Positions 31,899 through 43,354 of a DNA stretch of 64,000 nt are shown here, one piece after another. The stretch spans positions 15,505,767 through 15,569,766 of the forward strand of contig OU744450.1 of assembly GCA_916610825.1 (NCBI GenBank), in the 5' to 3' direction. The position numbers and the translations under genes were made by a program. Under the pieces are notes generated by a model that had not been told where the DNA came from, did not search any database, and worked only from the letters and a program-made list of their open reading frames with translations. The first letter of the stretch is position 1, and every line of letters begins with the position of its first letter. The DNA is from Haliclystus octoradiatus. Taxonomy: Eukaryota; Cnidaria; Staurozoa; Stauromedusae; Haliclystidae.

Positions 31899-34800
31899 AC
31901 AACCGCAAACCATTTCACACAGTTCCAAAATGGCTGAAAAAAAAACACAACATTCTTTTGCACATGCGCACTGCTGTTAAAACGTGCTCAGGTCCAGGCC
32001 AAAAAACAAAAATGGCATCAATGTCATAACTCTTGTAAATAGATGGCTCTGGTTACTCAAAGCTTTCGTTTATTCTCAGTGAGTGAATTTAATTTGTTGT
32101 TTTACTTTTGAACCTATGATGTTTTGTATGATATATCAATGTGGTAATAAAAGTGATGTAATAAATGTTCCTACTACAGATTCCCTGCTATAATCACAAC
32201 ACATGGAGATCAAACTGAGGACCAATCGCGATGAAGCAAAACGAAATGGATAGCTGCCATAAATCGCAAGGACATAACAGAAAATATTCTTAAAAAAGAT
32301 TGGGTTTGCTTTAAGCAAATCGTTTTTGGTAAGGCAGCAAAACTATTTGATGAATATAATGTTGATTGGGTTCCCGCCCTAGAGCTAGGCTTATTGCAAC
32401 ATTAAGCAACACTAACCGAAAGTAAAATTGATGCTTCTCACGGCGTGCTGAACGCGGTGCGGTGGGTCTAAACAGCGGAAACGCAGAAGTGCATGGAAAA
32501 ACGAGGTAATCATTGTTTTGAACTGGCGGCTTTCAAGAGAGCACAATCTTTAAGTGGGAATAAAACCCCAGATTATCATTTACATATGTAGTAGAACTCG
32601 ACATGAAAAAAACAATGACGTCATTTTTTTTCCGATCTGGAAATTATTTCTTGTTGAAAATAAATGCCTTCAAAGTGATGTTTTGATCCAAATGTCGCTG
32701 TGAAAAAAAGGAATTGGATATAGCTTTATGACGACATAAGTCACAAGTCGTGTGGTTTTTCTAACAGACTTAAGTACGGGCTGATCACGTGACGTTATCT
32801 TTGAGGTGACATAGCTCCAAAAAGCAACAAAAATTTTGTTTTGACAAGGTTGAGCCATGAACAAACAAATAATCTCGCGAGTTACATAAGAAATATGTAA
32901 TCTGTGATTCCAGAAGCAGAATAAAGTCAATTGAAACGCGCGATCGAAATAATTTCCCGTAGCGCAATTAAGCGTGTTTTATTTGATATAGATTGAGTTT
33001 TAACACAAATGTCGAACGGTGCAACTGTTCTCTATAATAAGTAGACACGCACTTATCCTTCGAATTAGCTTGATCCTATGGCTGCGCTTGATCCTATGGC
33101 TATGAGTTTTTCGTGAGTGAATATTTCTGTAAGATATTCTTTTCATGATCTAAATGTGAATGTACATTAACTCGCTATGCACAGGCATGCACAGGCACAT
33201 GCGGCTGTTCCCCAGGATCAGGTCCGGATACAAAATTTTGAATACCCTATCAAAATGACGTAATCAAATTGCCACGCCCATATTAAGGGACAAACCTCCT
33301 ATTGCAACGGCCCTGGAAGAGGAAATAAATAGTCATTTTACACTCTCAAGGCACCAACAATTCCCTTCATCATTTATTTTGTTTAATAAAAGGGGAATCT
33401 TTAATTGTTTCTAAATTTGATACCGTTACTTTAAATTACCACAAACTGCGTGCAGACTAAAATCAATTTTGGCGAAATTGTAAATATACGTTATGTACGT
33501 TGTTCAATCGAATTTGAAAGCACAGTGATAAAATATAAATTAAATAGTATAGTTAGCTAATTAAATTAATTATCAACAGACAGTACTGATGTTCTTTCTG
33601 ATCTTTGACTACTAATCGCCGCTGGAATCAGTTCTAGGGTTATCCACAATCCAATAAATCAAAATCAAAACATTTACACAGTAGGCTCATAATCTAGGAA
33701 AGAAGCCAGCATCTCTTTCTCAATTAATGATTACCCGGTTTGCTAAATCTCAAAGTTGACTATCAGTTCATAATTGAGCACATGCATACAGAGAAGAAAG
33801 AGTGTAGATTTGTAAACAATTGAGCTGCTGTAAAGTTGCAAAGCAAAACAATAATGTAAATGAAGTAACGAGATGACATCTATATTTGTTTCACAAAGTT
33901 AACAGTCACATTGATAATTCCATATTCTGGAGGACATATATGGCAAATATGACAACTTGAATCGATTTTACGATTTGGCAAACGAGTGAATTTTCTCAGA
34001 ATATTGAGCCCAAGCTGCAGATATAATAACTTTCACCGTCTGTTTTCCTTGGATGATGATTCTCCATCACGCATCAAAGATCAGGTTATAATTTAAATAT
34101 TCAAAAATACTGTATACTAAGTGAGTAAGTGATCAAAACAACATTTATTGCTCATAACTGCACCCCAACAAAATAACCGTGTGTCAAAAATAAGTAAGTT
34201 TACCGCTCGTTGTTTTTGAATCTCTTTAACGAATATGTGCAGATTATTTCTTTGTGAAATATGTCCAAGATTGAAGTAGTTTGTCAATTGTTCTAAAACC
34301 AATCATATTGCGTAAAGCATCGACAGGCTTGATTTTCGTCCAATCAAATACTTGCCTTAATCTGCAGTTTGACATTTTCTATGTCACGATTGTTACAAAG
34401 TTTGTCAATTGTTATCGAAGAGAATCAAAGTTTTCATCTCTAACCAGTCAGGTGCCAAACAGAATTCATGTCAATAGGGGATTCTCACCAAAACAATATC
34501 TCCGATTTTTCCTCAATAATCGGTTCAAGTACCCTTAAAAGTAATCTGTCCAAAATATTTTTGAAAAATATCGAGAAATGAGTATGTAGTTAATGATTGA
34601 AAATCATCAACAAATTACGCAGGAAAAACGATTTATTTGGTGTGACATCACTGTGACGTCAATAATCTGCCAAACCGCACGGTTGGAACAGTTCTTTCCA
34701 TATTTTGTTGATATTCTTCATGTGGTATAATGGCTCAACCCGCGATAAAAACGACAATTGGAAGCATTGCTTTTAGCAGTACAGCAAGCAGTACATATAT

Positions 34801-35483
34801 ACATGTCAAGGAGAAGGATTTTATTACTCTGTGGATAGAATAGAAAAGACGAAGAGAATTCAAGGTTAAAAGCTTCAATGTTTATTCAATTAAAAATGCC
34901 CTACTTGATAGACATGATCCATCATTTATCAAGTCTTAGCAGAATACCCCGTGCTGAAAACCAGATTATGATTATGATTACGCCATAGAGGGAAAAGGTA
35001 CGTTTTTCAATTGCCATACGAGATCCCCCTCTATCCGGTCCTGCCCAGGTAGTGGGTGCTGCAAAGCATTTATTGCACTCCTTCGGATTTATTTAAGTAT
35101 TACTAAATCATTAAATAGAAATTTTTCAATTATCATTTCAAAGTTTAAGTTTAAAATTGAGATTTTCAAAGAAGAAACGAAACATTAAAAAGGTACAGGT
35201 AAATCAAAATCCAGTTACATTTACATGCATAACATTGCAAAATCTATTTGAGGATATCGTATTGCAGTTCGAACGCTAATAATTAGTTTCCCATGTTATT
35301 CCATGGTACTCTACTCAAAGAAGACGCCGTGCGAAGGCTCTCAGCATGTCTTCCAAAAAATTGTTCCCAGCTATGCAAGCTAAGCATTTGTTGTCAAGAT
35401 ACAAAACTGCCTTTACAGGAAATTCTGAAATTAGAAGGTCATCTTAATAAATCGTATGTTCATATCTATTAAAATTTCAATCT
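31899..35483. other. unassigned stretch
   Basis: About 3.6 kb without a supported gene. Frames of 60-86 codons lack motifs and splice context. A two-copy CTTGATCCTATGGCT repeat lies at 33070-33102. I see no element ends. Confidence 0.45.
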
Positions 35484-36450
35484 TCATTTCTCGGCACAAA
35501 ACTTGGCTATCACTTTCTCTACATCTGGTTCAATTTCCTGATGGACTTGCATCAAGGCAACACCAGTCAGTCTATCCTCAGTCATCGTGCTTCTTGTGTA
35601 AGCCTTCAATCTACGTATGATTGAGATTTTCCGCTCAGCCTCACACGATGTTGATTGTACAGTTGCTAATATTCTTATTGATACTTTGATATTGTCAAAA
35701 CAGTTAAAATTCAACATTGCTAGTGTGGCCAGTGGACTGTCTGGAAGGCAGCTACTGCTTTGCTTTTCCCAATACTGCTCCCACATATCCATTTCTCCTT
35801 CGAATGCCTTGAGCATGGGGTGATCTTCAGCATAGAATGCTGCAAATCTCAAGAAAGACTCACGCCATGTCAATTTACTCGTTGGATTCGTAGACATGAC
35901 GTATACATTTTTAACAAGTGGAAGGGAGCATGTTTGACAAATTACTAAGTTTAACCTATGACTATGACAGTGAGCGTATCTCTATACATACCTTTCTATT
36001 TACTTCTAATATTTTGGCAGACACACCATTAAAACAGCCAGCCATAGTACTTGCTCTGTCATATCCCTGCCTGCGGCAGTCGTCCAAATCTAAACCTATG
36101 TCTGAAATAGCCTCCTTAATTGATCTGGCAATGTTCGCTCCGGTAAGACCATATTTACAATGGAAGAAACCTATAAACTCTTCTCTCGTCATACATTTGT
36201 CATCCACATACCTTAACACTGAAGATAGTTGTTCTTGCTTAGAGAAATCAAGACACTCATCTGCTATGATAGAATAAAAACGGTTTTGCCTAACCGAATC
36301 AACAATCTGCTCAGATATAACTTCTCTCCGCAATAACGAAATAAGCTGATTCTAAGTAGTCTTAGATAAGTATCTTGTATTTCCTGCACACGTTTCTAAG
36401 TGTGCCTTGAGAGCAGTGTCACATGCCCTTATCCTAAAATTCATTAGTTC
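35484..36450 (-). pseudogene. hAT-type transposase-like gene relic (DUF4371 plus dimerisation domain)
   Basis: On the minus strand, 36333-35962 encodes a DUF4371-like piece (FYSIIADECLDFSKQEQLS, IGLDLDDCRRQGYDRASTMAG). 35897-35484 encodes a C-terminal hAT dimerisation region (ILATVQSTSCEAERKIS, TEDRLTGVALMQ). Upstream, 36420-36334 continues in frame (ACDTALKAHLETCAGNTRYL) up to a TAG about ten codons before the long frame. The large central part between DUF4371 and the dimerisation domain is missing, a deletion of most of the catalytic region. The architecture is that of ZMYM/P52rIPK-like hAT-derived proteins. No TIRs were found. Confidence 0.8.
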
Positions 36451-36506
36451 AATTTAGTTCAATAAAATTCCCTACTGGTTCTCTCGCAATTAACACGGTC
36501 TGATCT

Positions 36507-39327
36507 TATAGTCCAGTCATTATAGCTCAAAACAAGGTATAACCCACCACTAACTTTAACCAAAGGTTTTTTATATCAAAATGATCAGTAATGCCTGCTC
36601 TAAAAGTCCATGAAAATCCAAGCATTATTTATCCCAAAATTTAACACATTTCTATTTCAAAGGCATGAAAATGAGGTTGGCACTTAAATTCCAATATTCT
36701 ATCAACAAAATCTACCAAAATCATCAGAGACCATCTACTGTGAATCAGAAACAACGATAAGTTAAAAATCGCAAAACGAAAGGCACCACTTTGCTATTAT
36801 TTGTCCTTCATCAGAATAAGGCTAAAACTGAAATGTGCTATAAATGCTCTAAAACAATAGAATTCCGTGGAAAACTTGGAATACAAGCATGACAGGCATC
36901 ATAGATACTGGCATAGGCTACTTTAATATTTTATCTCGAAAGGAAGGCTACTCATTGGCTATAGACTGTGACGAGAACGGGACAAACTCTATACTGTAAT
37001 GCAATTGGAAAATGTATTGTCGCAAGATATTAATTAAGTAAGGCTCGCAGTATCGAGGTAATATCAACCTGCTCGGATCGCAATTAACGCTATTGAGAAC
37101 AACTGATAAACTAATGTTTCAAATAAATCGTAAACTACGATGGATCTGTAATGGCCGGATCGTAAAAGCATCAAATCATTTAGATCTGATTATGCAACAC
37201 ATCAATGAGCAAATATATCCACAACTGCCATGATTGATTGAGACAGAATAGATTCACTGAATTGCAGTAATATATTATTCAACAAGTTAGTTTGTGTTGG
37301 ATATCCTCTGTGAAAAATGTTTCTGAAGTGTTTGCTGTTCATGGACTGTCCACGAAATATTAAGCGATTTAACGGTTATGAATTGTTCATAAACACCTCA
37401 TGATGTTCATGAAAGTCCAAAATATCCATGAACTGTTTAAACTAAATTATGCCGGTCGGAATAACCCTGTAAGGATCTAAACAGATTTGATTAGGATAAA
37501 GAAATTATCACCACATTATAATTTGCATTATTAAATGTTACATATAGCTTATTTCTAAATTAAATCTACTAAATGATTAAACCATGATACACTACTATGA
37601 TGACATGCAGGCTTTCTATTTTAACTAATCAAACTAATATATGTCATATCAACAAATGCCCACAAAATGGTATCATTGTAATGTTGGTATTTATGAAATG
37701 TAAGACATAATATACATTCCTTAGCATGTCCACTGTAAATAACATGCCATTCATCTGCCGTTTCGACTGAAATCTTATGACTCAGGAGTATAGTGTATCC
37801 ATACAGTATACATGCAGTGTAGATTGAGCTCTACTGCGGATGGTACGTGGTTTCCGTCTTGTGTATGACGATTGCTACCATCTACAGAAGCTTAGTATAC
37901 GTAATTTTCCGGGCCAATAGCTTTAGAGCATAAATAGCACATTTACACAAATATCTGATATATGTCAACCATCCTGCGAGATTAGGGGCTCAAGAACACT
38001 GGACAGCCCAGGAACCGTTCTTAAATCTTATGAACTTTTCAAAAATCTCATCAGTTGTTCATAAACACTGTTCATGAACATAAATGGCTTAATTTTTTCA
38101 AGGACCAGTCATGAATAAATGTTTAAAATGATATATGATTGCCATAAAATGAATCTATACATTCCCAATCAATCAGGACGCTGTGGACATATTTGTTAAA
38201 TTTGAATTGATATGCTGCATAATCAGATTGAAATGATCTGGTGTTTTAACAATCTGTCCATGAACAGCGTAATTTCCAATCTTGATCAATTGCTCTCATA
38301 CCAACAGTATTAATTGTGATCCGAACAGGCGGATAGTACAGTAACTGTGAGCATTACTTAATTATGTGTCTTTACTCTTTTCCAATACATTTTCCAATTG
38401 TGTTATATTTATTTCATTAATATTACCACTCACAATTCACTCTATTTTGATTGAACAAGAAAAGCAAGTTTATAGTTGAATGTTGCGCTTTTTCAAATGG
38501 GTTTTGGGATAGTCCTGTGCTAATGATATGCGAAGGTTATTCTACTTCCGACAACTGAACGGAATATGATTCATTTGTTTCCACTCACTATAGCGTATGC
38601 AGCTCGGAAGCTCCAACTTGCAAATTGGTCGGTGAAATGTAGCTTGTATTGCACACATCTTAGATGAGGATCATAATCAATCATGTGATCTCAATAATGC
38701 CATTGGTGATAGTATAATATAAGATGACGCTGAAAGTCTATTTTTAACACTATGACTAATTACATCTTTGTCACCTTTGTAGCTTTTCCTTGTTACATAG
38801 AGTTTTAGCTGAAATAAGTAGCCTTGATAGTCTTGATTGTTTCATTCTCGTCACAGTCTATAGCCAATGAGTAGCCTCCGTTACCGTTTCAAAAAAATAT
38901 ATTAAAATAGCCTATGCCAGTATCTTTGATGCCTGTCGTGCTTCTATTCCAAGTTTTTCACGGAATTCTAGTATTGTTTTAGAGCATTTATAGCACGTTT
39001 CAATTCTTAGCCTTAATCTGATGTATGACAAACGAAAGCAAAATAGCACCATTCGTTTTTCAATTTTTAACTTATCGTTGTTTCTAAGTCACATTAGATG
39101 GTCTCTGATGATTTTGGTAGATTTTGATGACAGCCATATTTGAATTTAAGTGCCAGCCTCATTTTCATGCCGTCGAAATAGAAATGTGTCAAATTTTGGT
39201 ACAAACAAGGCTTGGATTTTCGTGGACGTTAAGTGTGTTATAGATAACGCTTTGCTGATCATTTTGATGTAAAAAGAATCTTTTGCTGCAATTAGTGGTG
39301 GGCTATATTCTATATTGACTGGACTAT
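36507..39327. mobile_element. 2.8-kb fold-back element with very long inverted arms
   Basis: The left arm (~36507-37420) is the diverged reverse complement of the right arm (~38030-39327). Outer ends read ATAGTCCAGTCATTATAG on the left and, inverted, ATAGTCCAGTCAATATAG on the right. Matches continue through TACATCAAAATGATCAG-, GAAAATCCAAGC-, CATGAAAATGAG-, CAATTGGAAAATGTATTG- and AATCTGATTATGCA-type words. The right arm holds an extra ~400 bp (38425-38840). The ~600-bp centre has no ORF. No transposase is visible. It could be a fold-back/MULE-like DNA element or an inverted duplication. Confidence 0.8.
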
Positions 39328-39805
39328 TAGTAATATTTTCGGACTCACTCCTTTCCACTGCACCTCAAATCTATATGTCTGGTTTTATTTAAAATTGAAC
39401 AAAGGATATCAATTACGTGACTATGCAGACACGCTTTCGATCCTGCATTAGCTACTCCTACATGCTCTTCATTCTTCCGCAAATATCATAAGTAATGCTG
39501 GGTTCAGTATAAAACCTCTTCATATTCTCAGATTTCTCAGGGAACTTATGTCCAAATAATACACACGAAAGGCAGTGTTAAGACAACACTAGTCTATACG
39601 TAAATATTCCGAACCAGGCTTGATGACTATTAAATACCAGTAATAAGTTGAGATAAGCCAAGTCAAGATAGCCTATGTCAGCCTACGTATAGCCTAGTCA
39701 GAAAAAATCTACCAATAATTACAAACAGCATTCAAGTCAACACAACGACATCGACTATTTGTCGATCTGAATTTGTACCTTTTCAACCAATATCAGAAGA
39801 TAACC
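39328..39805. other. unassigned stretch before satellite
   Basis: Unique-looking AT-rich DNA between the fold-back element and the start of the 119/357-bp satellite. No gene was recognised. Confidence 0.5.
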
Positions 39806-42800
39806 TTGCAATGTTCATTTGACAAATGGGCCTGATCAATATAAATTGGTCATTGTTTCAATGCTTGTAAACAGATTTTCTGAAATTTGCAGATTCCTTT
39901 GAGTTAGGGAACGTTTTAAGCATCGCAAAGTCTTCTTTGAACAAACAGGCTTCTCTGTTGTGAATGGGGTATTGTTTCCAAGATGAAAACTTGCTTTTCT
40001 CAAATTGGCAGTCTTTGGAATTTCAGAATCTTTTAAGCATCGCAGAGTGTTCTTTGGAGAAATGGGCTTCACTATTGTGAATTTGGCACTGTTTTCAAGA
40101 TGGAAAACCGCTTTTCTAAAATTTGTCGTTTCTCGAGAATTATGTAATGTTTCAAAGATCCTAGAGTGGTCATTTGACAAATGGACCTGATCAATATAAA
40201 GTGGGCATTGTTTCAATGCTTGTAAACAGCTTTTCTGAAATTTGCGGATTGCCTTGAATTAGCGAACGTTTTAAGCATCGCAAAGTCTTCTTTGAATAAA
40301 CAGGCTTCTCTGTTGTTAGCGGGGTATTGTTTTCAAGATAAAAAATTGCTTTTCTGAAATTGGCAGCTTCTTTGGAATTTGGGAATGTTTTAAGCATCGC
40401 AGAGTGTTCTTTGGGGAATTGGGCTTCACTGTTGTGAATTTGGCACTGTTTTCAAGATGGACAACCGATTTTCTGAAATTTGATCTTCCTTGGGAATTAG
40501 GCAGTGTCTCAAACATCCTAGAGTGTCCTGTTGAAAGACGGGCCCCATCATTATGAATTGGTCATTGTTACAATGCTTGTAAACAGCTTTTCTGAAATTT
40601 GCGTTTTCCCTTGAATAAGGGAATGTTCTAAGCATCGCAAAGTCTTCTTTGAACAAACAGGCTTCTCTGTTGATAATGGGGTATTGTTTTCAACATGAAA
40701 ACTTGCTTTTCTCAAATTGGCAGTTTCTTGGGAATTTGGGAATGTTTTAAGCATTGCTGAGTGCTCTTTGGAGAAATGGGCTTCACTATTGTGAATTTGG
40801 CACTGTTTTCAAGATGGAAAACCGCTTTTCTAAAATTTGTCGTTTCTCGAGAATTATGTAATGTTTCAAAGATCCTAGAGTGGTCATTTGACAAATGGAC
40901 CTGATCAATATAAAGTGGGCATTGTTTCAATGCTTGTAAACAGCTTTTCTGAAATTTGCGGATTGCCTTGAATTAGCGAACGTTTTAAGCATCGCAAAGT
41001 CTTCTTTGAATAAACAGGCTTCTCTGTTGTTAGCGGGGTATTGTTTTCAAGATAAAAAATTGCTTTTCTGAAATTGGCAGCTTCTTTGGAATTTGGGAAT
41101 GTTTTAAGCATCGCAGAGTGTTCTTTGGGGAATTGGGCTTCACTGTTGTGAATTTGGCACTGTTTTCAAGATGGACAACCGATTTTCTGAAATTTGATCT
41201 TCCTTGGGAATTAGGCAGTGTCTCAAACATCCTAGAGTGTCCTGTTGAAAGACGGGCCCCATCATTATGAATTGGTCATTGTTACAATGCTTGTAAACAG
41301 CTTTTCTGAAATTTGCGTTTTCCCTTGAATAAGGGAACGTTCTAAGCATCGCAAAGTCTTCTTTGAACAAACAGGCTTCTCTGTTGATAATGGGGTATTG
41401 TTTTCAACATGAAAACTTGCTTTTCTCAAATTGGCAGTTTCTTGGGAATTTGGGAATGTTTTAAGCATTGCTGAGTGCTCTTTGGAGAAATGGGCTTCAC
41501 TATTGTGAATTTGGCACTGTTTTCAAGATGGAAAACCGCTTTTCCAAAATTTACTGTTTCTCGAGAATTATGTAATGTTTCAAAGATCCTAGAGTGTTCA
41601 TTTGACAAATGGGCCTGATCAATATAAATTGGGCATTGTTTCAATGCTTGTAAACAGCTTTTCTGAAATTTGCGTTTTCCCTTGAATAAGGGAACGTTCT
41701 AAGCATCGCAAAGTCTTCTTTGAACAAACAGGCTTCTCTGTTGATAATGGGGTATTGTTTCCAACATGAAAACTTGCTTTTCTCAAATTGGCAGTTTCTT
41801 GGGAATTTGGGAATGTTTTAAGCATTGCTGAGTGCTCTTTGGAGAAATGGGCTTCACTATTGTGAATTTGGCACTGTTTTCAAGATGGAAAACCGCTTTT
41901 CTAAAATTTACTGTTTCTCGAGAATTATGTAATGTTTCAAAGATCCTAGAGTGTTCATTTGACAAATGGGCCTGATCAATATAAATTGGGCATTGTTTCA
42001 ATGCTTGTAAACAGCTTTTCTGAAATTTGCGTTTTCCCTTGAATAAGGGAACGTTCTAAGCATCGCAAAGTCTTCTTTGAACAAACAATCTTCTCTGTTG
42101 ATATTGGGGTATTGTTTCCAACATGAAAACTTGCTTTTCTCAAATTGGCAGTTTCTTTGGAATTTGGGAATGTTTTAAGCATCGCAGAGTGTTCTTTGGA
42201 GAAATGGGCTTCACTATTGTGAATTTGACACTGTTTTCGAGATGAAAAACAGCTTTTCTAAAATGTGCCGTTTCAGGAGAATTATGTAATGTATCAAAGA
42301 TACCAGAGTGTTCATTTGAAAAAGGGGCCCATCATTAAGAATTGGGCATTGTTTCAATGCTTGTAAACAGCCTTTCTGAAATTTGCGTTTTCTCTTGAAT
42401 TTGGGAACATTTTAAGCATCGCAAAGTCTTATTGGAACAAACGGGCTTTTCTGTTGTGAATGGGGTATTGTTTCCAAGATGAAAAATTGCTTTTCTCAAA
42501 TTGGCAGTTTCTTTGGAATTTTTGAATGTTTTAAGCATCGCAGACTGTTCTTTGGAGAAATGGGCTTCACTATTGTGAATTTGGCACTGTTTTCAAGATG
42601 GTAAACCGCTTTTCTAAAATTTGCCGTTTCTCGAGAACTATGTAATGCTTCAAAGATCCTAGAGTGTTCATTTGACAAATATGCCTGATAAATATAAATT
42701 GGGCATTGTTTTAATGCTTGTAAATACCTTTTCTAAAATTTGCGGATTCCCTTGAATAAGGGAACGCTTTAAGCATCGCAAAGTCTTCTTTGAACAAACG

Positions 42801-43181
42801 AGCTTCTCTGTTGTGAATGGGGTATTGTTTCCAAGATGATAAATTGCTTTTCTCAAATTGGCAGTTTCTTTGGCATTTTGGGAATGTTTTAAGCATGGCA
42901 GAGTGTTCTTTGGAGAAATGGGCTTCACTATTGTGAATTTGACACTGTTTTCCAGATGAAAAACTGCTTCTCTAAAATGTGCCGTTTCTCGAGAACTATG
43001 TTATGTTTCAAAGATCGTAGAGTGTTCATTCAACAAATGGGCCTGATCAATATAAATTGGGCATTGTTTCAAAGCTTGTAAACAGCTTTTCTGAAATTTG
43101 CATTTTCCATTGAATTAAGAAACGTTTTAAGCATCGCAAAGTATTCTTTGAACAAACAGGCTTCTCTGCTGCTAATGGGGT
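39806..43181. repeat. 119/357/714-bp hierarchical satellite, left part
   Basis: Three related sub-units (118, 121 and 118 bp, starting GGGCATTGTTTCAATGC, GGGGTATTGTTTTCAAG and GGCACTGTTTTCAAG) make a 357-bp monomer. About 9.4 monomers lie here. Two adjacent 714-bp dimers (40191-40904 and 40905-41618) are almost identical, showing local higher-order amplification. The minus strand carries many 60-126-codon frames with repeated words TLRCLK, ISEKLFTS, KPVCSKK and FHLEN. They reflect the repeat itself and are broken at each sub-unit because the lengths are not multiples of three. Confidence 0.92.
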
Positions 43182-43341
43182 TGTAGTGTTTCTATGCTAC
43201 CCCCTATTATGTCACACCTATATGGTGCAGCTCTTATGTTATTGTGGTTCACTTTAAGAAGTGTTATCTAAGTAAAGGTTGTGTTTACTGTTGTCTATTG
43301 CTCTATCCTTCAACATTCTCTATGTAGTTAAATACATAACA
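43182..43341 (+). repeat. Gypsy-2 5' LTR
   Basis: 160 bp, beginning TGTAGTGTTTCTATGC and ending AATACATAACA, preceded by GGGGT. Confidence 0.95.
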
Positions 43342-43354
43342 ATTGGCGACGAAG

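Noticed and set aside
39836-42928. Many 60-126-codon minus-strand frames as separate genes
   Set aside because: They repeat every 357 bp, are interrupted by non-triplet sub-unit lengths and have no splice context. They are satellite translations; only the shared coding bias was kept, as a finding.
43343-43354. TTG at 43343 as start of Gypsy-2 gag
   Set aside because: It falls in the primer-binding-like site directly after the LTR; the ATG at 43355 is in the same frame.
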